Shown in pieces: positions 31,505 through 40,104 of a stretch of 64,000 bases of DNA (position 1 is the first letter of the stretch; every line of letters begins with the position of its first letter). The stretch comes from Acidimicrobiaceae bacterium. GTDB lineage: Bacteria; Actinomycetota; Acidimicrobiia; Acidimicrobiales; Ilumatobacteraceae. Location of the stretch: assembly GCA_020637235.1 (NCBI GenBank), contig JACJWG010000005.1, forward strand, positions 124,001 to 188,000. The letters are read 5' to 3'. The translations under genes were made by a program, and so were the position numbers. The notes beneath the pieces were generated by a model. The model saw only the letters and a program-made list of their open reading frames with translations. It ran no database searches and had not been told where the DNA came from.

Positions 31505-32902
31505 ATGCATCGCCACGACGCCTCGATCGAGGTGCTCACCCAGGCGGTGCTGCGCTACGCGGTCGAACGCATGCGGCTCGACCCCCCGCCGCTCGACACG
31601 TCCCGCCCGGCCACCGACCTCGCCGCCATGGCCGGACGTACGGTCACGCCTGCCGGCATCGGCGGCCTCGAGGCGCTCCGCGTGTTCGGTGACGTGCTCG
31701 CACCCGCGTGCATCAGCGTCGACCACCCCCGGTTCCTCAGCTTCGTCCCCGCTGCCCCGACCGAAGCGTCGATCCTGTTCGACCTGGTGGTCGGTGCGTC
31801 GAGCATCTACGCCGGTTCGTGGCTTGAGGGCGCCGGCGCCGTGTTCGCCGAGAACGAGGCGTTGCGTCACCTGGCCGACCTCGTCGGCTTCGGACCCGAC
31901 GCCGGTGGGGTGTTCGTCAGCGGCGGGACGGCCGGCAACCTCTCGGCGCTGATCGCCGCGCGCGCCCGCTGGCGAGCCCGGGCATCAGGGCGGCTCGACC
32001 GGGTGCGGGGTCTGGTGATCGGCTCGTCGAACGCACACTCGTCGATCGCTGCCGCCGGTCGGGCGATGGACGTCGACGTCGTCGACGCCGTCGCGGACGA
32101 GCGAGGCCGTCTCGACGGTGCGGCCGTCGACGCGGCCGTCGCGGCGCTGCCGGACGCCGACCGCGAGCGGTTGTTCGCCGTGGTGGCCACGAGCGGCACC
32201 ACCAACGCCGGGGTCATCGACGACCTCGACGGGATCGCCGCGGTGTGCGAACGCCTCGGCGTGTGGATGCACGTCGACGGCGCGTACGGCGGCGCCGGCC
32301 TCCTCGCCCCGAGCGTGCGCGACCGGTATCGGGGCATCGAACGTGCCGACAGCTTCATCGTCGACCCACACAAGTGGCTCTTCGCGCCGTTCGACAGCTG
32401 CGCCCTCGTGTACCGCGACCCGCTCGAGGCGCGGCGGGCGCACACCCAGCACGCCGAGTATCTCGACGTGCTGCACGAGCCCGGCGGCGACGACGCCGAT
32501 CAGGACTGGAACCCGAGCGACTTCGCCCACCACCTGTCCCGCCGCGCTCGTGGGTTGCCGTTCTGGTTCAGCCTCGCGACGCACGGCACCGACGCGTATC
32601 GCGACGCCGTGGAGACCACCCTCACCGTGGCCCACGCCGGTGCCCAGCTCATCCGGGACGCACCACACCTCGAGCTGATCATGGAGCCCGAACTGAGCGT
32701 CGTGCTGTTCCGCCGGCTCGGGTGGGGCCCGTCGCAGTACCGGGCCTGGAGCGACCGCCTGCTCCGCGACGGCGTCGCGTTCGTCACGCCCACCGGCTGG
32801 GCGGGTGAGACCGTGCTGCGCATCTGCGTGGTGAACCCGCGGACCACCGTCGACGACCTCGCCGTGCTCGTCGACTCGCTCGCTGCCGAGGTGGTGTCGT
32901 GA
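31505..32902 (+). CDS. PLP-dependent group II decarboxylase (aromatic amino acid type)
   Basis: A 465-aa fold-type I enzyme. Key parts: FVSGGTAGNLSAL (phosphate binding), WMHVDGAYGG (Asp to the pyridine N) and VDPHKWLFAPFDS with the PLP-Lys. The family includes aromatic-L-amino-acid, glutamate and 2,4-diaminobutyrate decarboxylases; overall it is closest to the aromatic type, but the substrate is not proven. Overlaps the amidohydrolase start by 4 nt, so the two form an operon. Confidence 0.88.
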   Translation: MHRHDASIEVLTQAVLRYAVERMRLDPPPLDTSRPATDLAAMAGRTVTPAGIGGLEALRVFGDVLAPACISVDHPRFLSFVPAAPTEASILFDLVVGASSIYAGSWLEGAGAVFAENEALRHLADLVGFGPDAGGVFVSGGTAGNLSALIAARARWRARASGRLDRVRGLVIGSSNAHSSIAAAGRAMDVDVVDAVADERGRLDGAAVDAAVAALPDADRERLFAVVATSGTTNAGVIDDLDGIAAVCERLGVWMHVDGAYGGAGLLAPSVRDRYRGIERADSFIVDPHKWLFAPFDSCALVYRDPLEARRAHTQHAEYLDVLHEPGGDDADQDWNPSDFAHHLSRRARGLPFWFSLATHGTDAYRDAVETTLTVAHAGAQLIRDAPHLELIMEPELSVVLFRRLGWGPSQYRAWSDRLLRDGVAFVTPTGWAGETVLRICVVNPRTTVDDLAVLVDSLAAEVVS

Positions 32903-34266
32903 CCGACCTGCTCGTGCGCAACGCACGACTGCTCGTCACCATGGACGACCGGCGCCGTGAGCTCGCCGGTGGATGGGTCGCGATCACCGACGGCCTCGTC
33001 GAGGCGGTGGGCGCGAGCACCGATCCCGAGCCGTCGGCCACCCGGGTGATCGATGCCACGGACTGCCTCGTGACGCCGGGCCTGGTGAACACCCACCACC
33101 ACATCTACCAGAACCTCACTCGCGCCTATCCGCCGATGACCGACTCGCCATTGTTCGGGTGGTTGCAGTCGCTGTACCCGTTGTGGGAGGGGATCGACGA
33201 GGAAGCGGTCCATGCGTCGGCGTTCGTCGGGCTGGCCGAGTTGGCGCTGAGTGGTTGCACGACGAGCACCGATCACCTCTACCTGCACCCCCGTCGCGGG
33301 GGCGACCTGCTGGCCGCGGAGATCGCCGCCGCCCGCGAGCTCGGCATGCGCTTCCACCCGACCCGTGGCTCGATGAGCCTCTCGGTGAAGGACGGCGGCC
33401 TGCCGCCCGATTCCGTCGTGCAGACCGACGACGAGATCCTGGCCGCCAGCGAGGAGGCCGTGCACCGTCACCACGACCGCTCGCACGGCGCGATGGTGCG
33501 CGTCGCCCTGGCGCCGTGCAGCCCCTTCAGCGTGACCGAGCAGCTGATGGTGCAGTCGGCCGAGTTGGCCGAACGCCTCGACGTCCGTCTGCACACGCAC
33601 TTCGCCGAGAACGCCGAGGACGACGCGTTCTCGCTCGCCACCTTCGGCTGCCGCCCGATGGAGTACCTCGAGCGCACCGGATGGTGCACCGACCGGACGT
33701 GGGTCGCGCATTGCGTGATGCCGAACGACGACGAGGTGCGCCGGCTCGGCGCGGCCCGCATCGGCGTGGCCCACTGCCCGAACAGCAACATGATCCTGGC
33801 GTCGGGGCTCGCACCCGTGACGGCGTTGCGGGCCGCCGGCGTGCGGGTCGGCCTCGGGGTCGACGGGTCGTCGTCGGCCGACAGCGCGTCGCTGTGGATG
33901 GAGGCACGGCTGGCGATGCTCGTGGCGAAGTTACGCGACGGCGCGGCTGCGGGGACCGCCCGGATGGCGCTGGAGTGCGCCACCCTGGGAGGCGCCGGCT
34001 GCCTCGGGCGTGAGGGTGAACTCGGTGTGCTCGTACCCGGGGCCGTCGGCGACGTCGCGGTGTGGCGTCTGGACGGGCCCTCGTTCGCCGGCGCCGTCGC
34101 CGATCCGGTGGAGGCGTGGCTGCGCTGCGGTCCGGTGAGTGCCGCTCACACGGTGGTGCACGGGCGACCGGTCGTCGACGACGGCAGGATCGTCCACCGC
34201 GGCCTCGGCGAGCAACTGCGCACCCACGACCGGCACGCGCGGCGCATCCAGCGCCTCGACGCCTGA
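32899..34266 (+). CDS. Amidohydrolase, 8-oxoguanine deaminase-like
   Basis: A 455-aa metal-dependent TIM-barrel deaminase. Metal ligands: NTHHH near residue 67, THFAEN, AHCVMP and GVDGSSSAD (catalytic Asp). The block HHIYQNLTRAYPPMTDSPLFGWLQSLYPLW is characteristic of 8-oxoguanine deaminase and the AtzB-like branch. It would convert 8-oxoguanine to urate; other purine or triazine analogues are possible. Start GTG 32899 overlaps the decarboxylase stop (GTGA). Confidence 0.85.
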   Translation: MTDLLVRNARLLVTMDDRRRELAGGWVAITDGLVEAVGASTDPEPSATRVIDATDCLVTPGLVNTHHHIYQNLTRAYPPMTDSPLFGWLQSLYPLWEGIDEEAVHASAFVGLAELALSGCTTSTDHLYLHPRRGGDLLAAEIAAARELGMRFHPTRGSMSLSVKDGGLPPDSVVQTDDEILAASEEAVHRHHDRSHGAMVRVALAPCSPFSVTEQLMVQSAELAERLDVRLHTHFAENAEDDAFSLATFGCRPMEYLERTGWCTDRTWVAHCVMPNDDEVRRLGAARIGVAHCPNSNMILASGLAPVTALRAAGVRVGLGVDGSSSADSASLWMEARLAMLVAKLRDGAAAGTARMALECATLGGAGCLGREGELGVLVPGAVGDVAVWRLDGPSFAGAVADPVEAWLRCGPVSAAHTVVHGRPVVDDGRIVHRGLGEQLRTHDRHARRIQRLDA

Positions 34267-34274
34267 GCCCGGCC

Positions 34275-34850
34275 GTGGTCACCGCGTTCTTCGTCGCGTT
34301 CGGCACCGTGTTCCTGGCCGAGCTGCCCGACAAGACGATGGTGGCGTCGCTCGTGCTCACCACCCGCACGCGCCGCCCGCTCGCCGTGTGGGTCGGGGTG
34401 TCGGCAGCATTCGTGATGCACGTCGTGCTCGCCGTCACGATCGGGTCGTTGCTGCGTCGCCTCCCCGACCAACCCGTGCAGCTGGTGGTGGCGGCGATGT
34501 TCGTCGCCGGTGGGGTGCTGCTGCTGCGCGGCGGCGACGAGGACGAGGAGGTGGGTGACACCGCAGCGACCGGCTCGTTCCGCAGTGTCGCGCTCACCTC
34601 GGCGTCCGTCGTCGGCCTGGCCGAGTTCGGCGATCTCACGCAGTTGGCCACTGCGGGCATCGCGACGCGGTACCACGCTGCGGTCGCCGTCGCGCTCGGG
34701 GCCTGGTGCGCACTGGCCAGCGTCGCGGCGCTGGCGGTGACGGCCGGCCGCTGGATCACCCGGCGGGTGCCACTGCACCTGGTGCAGCGGATCGCCGGGG
34801 TGGTGTTCGTCGTCTTCGGCGTGATCACCCTGGTGAGCGCGCTCACGTGA
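34275..34850 (+). CDS. UPF0016/GDT1 family cation transporter
   Basis: A 191-aa protein with six helices in two halves. Each half carries the family motif E-x-x-D-x-T: AELPDKTMVA in helix 1 and AEFGDLTQLA in helix 4. The family (TMEM165/GDT1/MneA) moves Mn2+ or Ca2+. GTG 34275 lies 8 nt after the deaminase stop, on the same transcript. Confidence 0.9.
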   Translation: MVTAFFVAFGTVFLAELPDKTMVASLVLTTRTRRPLAVWVGVSAAFVMHVVLAVTIGSLLRRLPDQPVQLVVAAMFVAGGVLLLRGGDEDEEVGDTAATGSFRSVALTSASVVGLAEFGDLTQLATAGIATRYHAAVAVALGAWCALASVAALAVTAGRWITRRVPLHLVQRIAGVVFVVFGVITLVSALT

Positions 34851-34914
34851 CCGACGCCACCGCAGCGCCGGTCTGACGCCCGTTCGGCGGTGCCGCCGAC
34901 CACACTGGAGGGTG

Positions 34915-35715
34915 ATGGCCTCCCCCGAGCCGACGATCCGGTACTACGACACGCATCCGACCACACCGCGGCACTGGGCGCTCGGCGGTGCCCTCGCCGC
35001 TGTCGTGGTCGTGCTCGCCGTGGCCGTCGCGTGGATCGCGACCGACGGCTTCGGTCGCGCCACGACGAGCACACCGACTCGGCTCGGTACGTCCGGGTTG
35101 CCGTCGGGTGGTGGCGCCGCCGCCGGTGGGGATGGCCAGGCCTCGGCCGACGAGCCGCCGCAGGGCCTCGGGGTCGCCTCCGACGCCACCTCGGTCGTGG
35201 TGGTCGGTGACTCGATCACCCAGGGCTCGGCCGAGGAGATCCGGTTCGTGCTCGCGGCGAACGGCTTCACCGACGTCACGGTCGACGGACTCACGAGCCG
35301 CCGGATCGATGCCGGTGGGGGCGGGTCGCCCGAATCCGGCACGCAGGCGATCGAGCGGCTGCTCGCGGCCGGCGCCGACCCGGACGTCTGGGTGATCGCA
35401 CTCGGGACGAACGACGTGGGCAAGTACACCGCCGACGAGTACGGCGACGTCGTCGGCACGCTCACCGATCTGCTCCCCGACGATCGACCGCTCGTGTGGA
35501 TCGATGCCTATCGCGACGACTACGTCGACGACAGCCTCACCTTCGGCGAGGTGTTGCGCGCCGAGCTCGGTGCTCGCGACGGCACGCTGGTGATGTCGTG
35601 GTTCGACGTCGCCGGCGCCGACACGTCGATCCTGCGTGACGGCGTGCACCCCACCGCCGACGGTCGTGCGATGTTCGCGGGCCTGATCGGCGAGGGCGTG
35701 CAGCTGCTGCGCTGA
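34915..35715 (+). CDS. SGNH/GDSL hydrolase, membrane-anchored
   Basis: A 266-aa protein: one transmembrane anchor (residues 23-44), a Gly/Ser/Ala linker and a SGNH esterase domain with block I VVGDSITQGS (catalytic Ser), block III ALGTNDVG and block V RDGVHPT (catalytic Asp and His). It should deacylate a cell-envelope substrate outside the membrane. ATG 34915 is preceded by CACACT and GGAGG. Convergent with the glnR-like gene. Confidence 0.9.
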   Translation: MASPEPTIRYYDTHPTTPRHWALGGALAAVVVVLAVAVAWIATDGFGRATTSTPTRLGTSGLPSGGGAAAGGDGQASADEPPQGLGVASDATSVVVVGDSITQGSAEEIRFVLAANGFTDVTVDGLTSRRIDAGGGGSPESGTQAIERLLAAGADPDVWVIALGTNDVGKYTADEYGDVVGTLTDLLPDDRPLVWIDAYRDDYVDDSLTFGEVLRAELGARDGTLVMSWFDVAGADTSILRDGVHPTADGRAMFAGLIGEGVQLLR

Positions 35716-35724
35716 CCCGGGGAC

Positions 35725-35750
35725 GAGCCGCTCAGGCGCCCCAGCGGCTC
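35725..35750. terminator. Possible bidirectional terminator hairpin
   Basis: An 8-bp stem, GAGCCGCT (35725-35732) with AGCGGCTC (35743-35750), between the convergent SGNH and glnR-like genes, overlapping the latter's 3' end. No T-run. Confidence 0.35.
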
Positions 35751-36412
35751 TGTCCGAACCGGTATCCCACGGATCGGACGGTCTGGATGAGGTTGGCGTG
35801 CTCCTCGCCGAGCTTGGCGCGCAGGCGACGGATGTGCACGTCGACGGTGCGGGCACCGCCGTAGTACTCGTAGCCCCACACCCGCGAGAGCAGCATCTCG
35901 CGGGTGAACACCTTGCCCGGGTGCTGGGCGAGGAACTTGAGCAGCTCGTACTCCATGTACGTGAGGTCGAGCGGCCGCCCCGCGATCGAGGCCTGGTAGG
36001 TCTCGAGGTTGAGGGCGAGCCCGCTGTACTCGACCAGCTCGGGGCGCACCCCGTCGCCGCCACGCCAGAACAGGTGCTTCAGTCGGGCCTCCACCTCGGC
36101 CGGGTGGAACGGCGTGAGGCAGAAGTCGTCGAACAGGTCGTTGCGCAGCTCGAGGTCGGCGAGCTGCGAACCGTTCACCAGCACGAGCAGCGGCGACACC
36201 GGCGCGTCGCGTTTGCGCAGCGCCCGGCACAGCGCCCATGCGCCGTCCGGGTCGGCATCGGCCGCGACCACCGCGCCGGACCAGCCGTTGGCCGGCTCGT
36301 GCCGTGTCGCGTCGTCGGCGCCGCCGACGCCGTGCCACTTGTAGCCCGCGAGATCGAGGGTTCGTGCCACCTCGGGGGGCGGCGGATCGGGGAAGACGGC
36401 CACCAGGTCCAT
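35732..36412 (-). CDS. glnR: GlnR-like OmpR-family nitrogen regulator
   Basis: A 226-aa regulator with an atypical receiver domain (1-120) and an OmpR winged helix (130-222). The DNA-binding block LDLTYMEYELLKFLAQHPGKVFTRE...WGYEYYGGARTVDVHIRRLRAKLG matches actinobacterial GlnR closely, and the receiver lacks the normal acidic cluster, as in GlnR, which works without phosphorylation. It lies 7 nt after glnA on the same strand. GlnR controls nitrogen assimilation genes; sites that fit its operator stand before glnA and glnII. MtrA-type identity is less likely. Confidence 0.82.
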   Translation of the reverse strand: MDLVAVFPDPPPPEVARTLDLAGYKWHGVGGADDATRHEPANGWSGAVVAADADPDGAWALCRALRKRDAPVSPLLVLVNGSQLADLELRNDLFDDFCLTPFHPAEVEARLKHLFWRGGDGVRPELVEYSGLALNLETYQASIAGRPLDLTYMEYELLKFLAQHPGKVFTREMLLSRVWGYEYYGGARTVDVHIRRLRAKLGEEHANLIQTVRSVGYRFGQSRWGA

Positions 36413-36419
36413 GCCGGCC

Positions 36420-37763
36420 TCAGAGCGCCCGCAGGTAGCGGTCGATCTCGAACGCGCTGACGTGGGTCTTGTAGGCCCGCCACTCGCTGCGCTTGTTGCG
36501 CAGGAACCACTCGAAGATGTGATCGCCGAGGGCGTCCTGCACGAGTGAGCTGCGTTCCATCACCTTCAGCGAATCGCTGAGCGACTGGGGGAGCTGGTCG
36601 ATGCCGAGCTTGCCCAGATCGGCGTCGCTCATCTCGAACAGGTTGGCATCGGCCTCGGGCGGCAGCTCGTAGCCCTCCTTCACGCCCTGCATGCCGGCGG
36701 CGAGCATCACGGCGAACGCCAGATACGGATTGCAGGCCGGATCGGCGGAGCGGTACTCGAGGCGGGTGGCGTAGGGGTTGCCGCGCTTCGGGATCGGCAC
36801 GCGGATCAGGCCGCTCCGGTTGTTGCGGGCCCAGCTGATGTGCACCGGTGCCTCGAAACCGGGGACGAGCCGCTTGTAGCTGTTCACCGTCTGGTTGGTG
36901 ATCGCGGTGATCTCGGCCGCGTGACGCAGCAACCCGGCCATGAAGCTCTTCGCCACCAGTGACAGGTTGTTCGGGTCGTCGGCGGCGTAGAAGGCGTTCT
37001 CCTCCCCCTCGAACAGCGAGAGGTGCACGTGCATCCCGCTGCCCTGCACTCCTTCGAGCGGCTTCGGCATGAAGGTGGCGTGCACGCCGTTGGCCGCCGC
37101 GACTTCCTTCACGACGAGACGGAACGTCATGATGCTGTCGGCCATGGTGAGCGCATCGGTGTGGCGGAGGTCGATCTCGTGCTGGCTCGGCGCGTCCTCG
37201 TGGAAGCTGTACTCCACGGGAATGCTCATCGTCTCGAGCGTGCGGATCGTCTGCTTGCGCAGCGAGCCGGCCACGTCGGTGGTGGTGAGGTCGAAGAACC
37301 CGCCTTCGTCGAGCGGCACCGGCGCGTGGCCACGCTCGGGAGGGGCGAAGTAGAAGAACTCGATGTCGGGCGCGACGTAGAACGTGTACCCGAGTTCGCG
37401 CGCTGCGTCGAGCTGGCGACGCAGCACGCCGCGGGGGTCGCCGTGGAACGGTGTGCCGTCGAGGTGGTGGATGTCGCAGAAGACCCGGGCCTCGGTGGCC
37501 TTGGGGTCGCCCCAGGGCAGCACCTCGAAGGTGTTCGGATCGGGGATCGCGAGCACGTCGCTCTCCTGGATCCGTGAGAACCCGTCGATCGACGAACCGT
37601 CGAAGGTCATGCCGTCCTCGAGCGCGTTCTCGAGTTCGGCGGGGCTGATCGCGAAGCTCTTCAGGTTCCCGAGGATGTCGGTGAACCAGAGGCGGATGAG
37701 GCGCACGCCGCGCTCTTCCACGGTTCGCAGCACATAGTCACGTTGTTGGTCGAGCACGCCCAT
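36420..37763 (-). CDS. glnA: Glutamine synthetase, GSI type
   Basis: A 447-aa GSI. Landmarks: DGMTFDGSSIDGFSRI, APDIEFFYF (metal Glu), GVHATFMPKPL, GSGMHVHLSL and NNRSGLIRVP. At 447 residues it is the shorter GSI-alpha-like form without the adenylylation Tyr loop. It makes glutamine from glutamate, ammonia and ATP. CAGACT 6 nt before ATG 37763 suggests a leaderless mRNA, with a weak -35 and a GlnR-type box centred about 63 bp upstream of the transcript start. Confidence 0.95.
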   Translation of the reverse strand: MGVLDQQRDYVLRTVEERGVRLIRLWFTDILGNLKSFAISPAELENALEDGMTFDGSSIDGFSRIQESDVLAIPDPNTFEVLPWGDPKATEARVFCDIHHLDGTPFHGDPRGVLRRQLDAARELGYTFYVAPDIEFFYFAPPERGHAPVPLDEGGFFDLTTTDVAGSLRKQTIRTLETMSIPVEYSFHEDAPSQHEIDLRHTDALTMADSIMTFRLVVKEVAAANGVHATFMPKPLEGVQGSGMHVHLSLFEGEENAFYAADDPNNLSLVAKSFMAGLLRHAAEITAITNQTVNSYKRLVPGFEAPVHISWARNNRSGLIRVPIPKRGNPYATRLEYRSADPACNPYLAFAVMLAAGMQGVKEGYELPPEADANLFEMSDADLGKLGIDQLPQSLSDSLKVMERSSLVQDALGDHIFEWFLRNKRSEWRAYKTHVSAFEIDRYLRAL

Positions 37764-37769
37764 CGCTCC

Positions 37770-37775
37770 AGTCTG
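37770..37775 (-). promoter_or_regulatory. -10 element of glnA
   Basis: CAGACT on the minus strand, 6 nt before the ATG at 37763; the expected -35 region is poor, as in activator-dependent promoters. Confidence 0.45.
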
Positions 37776-37807
37776 CTCGCCGTCCCGGGGCAGAGGACAG
37801 CGAATCG

Positions 37808-37845
37808 GTGTGGATCAGGTCTGATCTCGGTGGAAGGTTCGTGGA
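37808..37845 (-). promoter_or_regulatory. GlnR-type operator upstream of glnA
   Basis: On the glnA strand: TCCAC, TCCAC, CAGAC, CACAC with exactly 6 nt between each (11-bp period). All four half-sites end in AC, matching the GlnR AC-N9-AC pattern. Confidence 0.7.
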
Positions 37846-37850
37846 AAAGG

Positions 37851-37883
37851 CGACAGGGGGCCGACTCGGTCGGCCCCCTGTCG
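37851..37883 (-). terminator. Rho-independent terminator of glnII
   Basis: Perfect 15-bp stem (37851-37865 with 37869-37883), 3-nt loop, followed on the minus strand by CCTTTTCC. It lies 35 nt after the glnII stop. Confidence 0.88.
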
Positions 37884-37917
37884 TGGTCGTTCCTTCGCTC
37901 GTGTGGTGCGGTGCGGC

Positions 37918-38919
37918 TCAGGCCGCGCCACACACCGCGTCGAGCAGCAGGCGGGTCACCGTGTACGGATCGCAGTTGGCGTTCGGGCGGCGGTCCTCCG
38001 CGTAGCCCTTGCCGTCCTTCGCAACCTGCCACGGGATACGGATGCTGGCGCCGCGGTTCGACACGCCGTAGCTGAACTTGTTGTACGGCGCGGTCTCGTG
38101 AGCGCCGGTGAGGCGGCTCTCGATGTCGTGGCCGTAGCCCTTGATGTGGAGGTCGACGCGCTTGCCGATCGCCTGGCAGGCCTTCTCGATCGCGTCGTAG
38201 CTCTCACGCATCGCCTTCGTCGAGAAATTGGTGTGCGCGCCGGCACCGTTCCAGTCGCCCTTCATCGGCTTCGCCGCGAACGACACGACGACGTCGTAGT
38301 CCTCGGCGATGCGGTGGAGCAGCCAGCGTGCCACGTACATGTGGTCGCTGACGGTGAGTGCGTCGGCGGCGCCGATCTGGAACTCCCACTGACCGGGCAT
38401 CACCTCGGCGTTGGTGCCCTCGATCATGAGGCCGGCGTCGATGCACGCCTGCGTGTGCTCCTCGATGATCTCGCGGCCGATCACGCGACCGGTGCCGACG
38501 CCGCAGTAGTACGGGCCCTGCGGTCCGGGGAAACCACCGGCGGGGAAGCCGAGCGGAGTGCCGTCCGGCTTGAGGAACGTGTACTCCTGCTCGATCCCGA
38601 AGATCATCTCGTGCTTGGCGTACTTCTTCGCCGACTTCTCGGCCGCCGCACGCGTATTGGTCGGGTGTGCCTTGCCGTCGACCGCGTTGTACACCTCGCA
38701 GAGCACGATCACGTTGCTGCCGCCGCGGATCGGGTCGGGACAGGTGAAGACGGGCTTCAGCATGCAGTCGCTCGACTCGCCGGTGGCCTGCTCGGTCGAC
38801 GAACCGTCGAAGCCCCAGACCGGCGGCGTCTTGCCGTCGGCGAGGATCTTGGTCTTCGAGCGGAGCAGCGGCGTGGGCGACGTGCCGTCGATCCAGATGT
38901 ATTCAGCTTGGTAGGCCAC
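37918..38919 (-). CDS. glnII: Glutamine synthetase, GSII (eukaryotic-like) type
   Basis: A 333-aa GSII enzyme: VWGFDGSSTEQATGESSD, MIFGIEQEYTF (metal Glu), GPYYCGVG, GDWNGAGAHTNFS and the NRGASIRIP substrate/ATP block. GSII is found in some actinobacteria and rhizobia beside GSI. GTG 38919 has AAGGAAG upstream. A terminator separates it from glnA, so each gene has its own control. A GlnR-type box lies 56-93 nt before the start. Confidence 0.95.
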   Translation of the reverse strand: MAYQAEYIWIDGTSPTPLLRSKTKILADGKTPPVWGFDGSSTEQATGESSDCMLKPVFTCPDPIRGGSNVIVLCEVYNAVDGKAHPTNTRAAAEKSAKKYAKHEMIFGIEQEYTFLKPDGTPLGFPAGGFPGPQGPYYCGVGTGRVIGREIIEEHTQACIDAGLMIEGTNAEVMPGQWEFQIGAADALTVSDHMYVARWLLHRIAEDYDVVVSFAAKPMKGDWNGAGAHTNFSTKAMRESYDAIEKACQAIGKRVDLHIKGYGHDIESRLTGAHETAPYNKFSYGVSNRGASIRIPWQVAKDGKGYAEDRRPNANCDPYTVTRLLLDAVCGAA

Positions 38920-38974
38920 GGGACTTCCTTTGGGTGGTCGAGCACTAGGGGCGGCGGCATGCTTCCAGCGGCGC

Positions 38975-39012
38975 GTTGCTCGTCCGTTGCCCGACTGTGA
39001 ACGCTGTGTGAA
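38975..39012 (-). promoter_or_regulatory. GlnR-type operator upstream of glnII
   Basis: On the glnII strand: TTCAC, TTCAC, GCAAC, GCAAC, each separated by 6 nt (half-sites begin at 38975, 38986, 38997 and 39008 on the plus strand). Same AC-N9-AC architecture as the glnA site. Confidence 0.75.
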
Positions 39013-39038
39013 GCGGGCAGGTCACGGGTGGTCGCCCG

Positions 39039-39977
39039 TCACACCGGCGGCGTGCGATCGCGCCACCAGGCGACGGTGGCGGCGGCGGCCTCGGGCCACG
39101 GGGTGGCGGTCAGACCCAGGATGTCGCGAGTGGCGGTGGCATCGACGACGAACGGGCGGTCGAACTGGTACCGGGTCTCGCGCAACTCCCGCATCATCGG
39201 CACGAACACCCCGGCTGCGTTCACGATCGCCCACGGCAGGCTCGACACACGCACCGACGTCCCGGCGGCACGAGCGAGTGCCGCGACGGCGTCGCGCTGG
39301 GTGAGCGTGTCGGGGTTGACGACGTGCCACGCGGTTCCCCAGGCACGTTCGTCGGTGGCGAGGGTGACGAGGGTGCGGGCGACGTCGGGCAGGTAGCTCA
39401 TGTCGTGGGGCCGGTCGAGGGCGCCGAGCAGCGAGACCTTGCGGCCCGCCAGCACCCGCGGCATCACCCGCTCGCCGAGCATCGAACCGAGCACCTCGGG
39501 ACCGAAGAAGTCCGACGCTCGGGCGAGGGTGGCGCGGAAGCGTCCCGCGGCGTGGCCCTCGAGCAGATCGCGGGCCATCGTGGCGCGCATCGCGCCCTTC
39601 GTGCCGGTCGCCCGCATCGGGTCGTCCGGCCGCATCGGCATCGGGGCGTCCGGCCCGAAGGCGTACAGGTTGTCCATCATCACGAGCACGGCACCGCTGC
39701 GCTCGGCGGCGGTCGTGAACCCGTGGTGCAGGGGAGGCCAGTCGGTCGCCCACCGGTGATACGGCGGGTTCACCGCGTTCACGATCGACGACGCGCCGGC
39801 AGCAAGTCGGGCGAGTCCCTCGGCGTCGGCGGCGTCGCCACGCTCGAGCCGGATCGACGGGTGCGACGGCCCGGTGCCCCGGCGCGTGACGACGGTGACG
39901 GTGTCGCCGCGCTCGGCGAAGAGGCGAGCGGTGGTGCTGCCGACGGGACCGGCACCGACGACGAGATGGTGAGCCAT
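39039..39977 (-). CDS. NAD(P)-dependent epimerase/dehydratase (extended SDR)
   Basis: A 312-aa Rossmann protein. The N-terminal LVVGAGPVGSTTARLFAERG is the nucleotide-binding Gly motif; DMSYLPDVARTLVTLA is a common SDR block. The usual Y-x3-K catalytic pair is not obvious, so it may be an atypical or NmrA-like member. It is divergent from a TetR gene, and twin palindromes in between suggest it is the TetR target. Confidence 0.82.
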   Translation of the reverse strand: MAHHLVVGAGPVGSTTARLFAERGDTVTVVTRRGTGPSHPSIRLERGDAADAEGLARLAAGASSIVNAVNPPYHRWATDWPPLHHGFTTAAERSGAVLVMMDNLYAFGPDAPMPMRPDDPMRATGTKGAMRATMARDLLEGHAAGRFRATLARASDFFGPEVLGSMLGERVMPRVLAGRKVSLLGALDRPHDMSYLPDVARTLVTLATDERAWGTAWHVVNPDTLTQRDAVAALARAAGTSVRVSSLPWAIVNAAGVFVPMMRELRETRYQFDRPFVVDATATRDILGLTATPWPEAAAATVAWWRDRTPPV

Positions 39978-40019
39978 GACGAGTTCCTCCAGTGGATGTG
40001 GACCGACGCTCTGATGAGA

Positions 40020-40070
40020 GAGCAGTGCTCACAGTACGTCTCGTGTGGCGGCGCCGCAAGAGCACTGCTC
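40020..40070. promoter_or_regulatory. Twin palindromic operators of the TetR regulator
   Basis: GAGCAGTGCTC (40020-40030) and GAGCACTGCTC (40060-40070) are each 5-1-5 palindromes, 40 bp apart, and the two arms are also inverted repeats of each other over 13 bp. The right copy covers the expected -35 of the TetR gene. Confidence 0.7.
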
Positions 40071-40091
40071 TCGTTTCGGAGTGACGTTCGC

Positions 40092-40097
40092 TACACT
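40092..40097 (+). promoter_or_regulatory. -10 element of the TetR gene
   Basis: TACACT, 7 nt before ATG 40105. Confidence 0.5.
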
Positions 40098-40104
40098 GGC
40101 GCCC

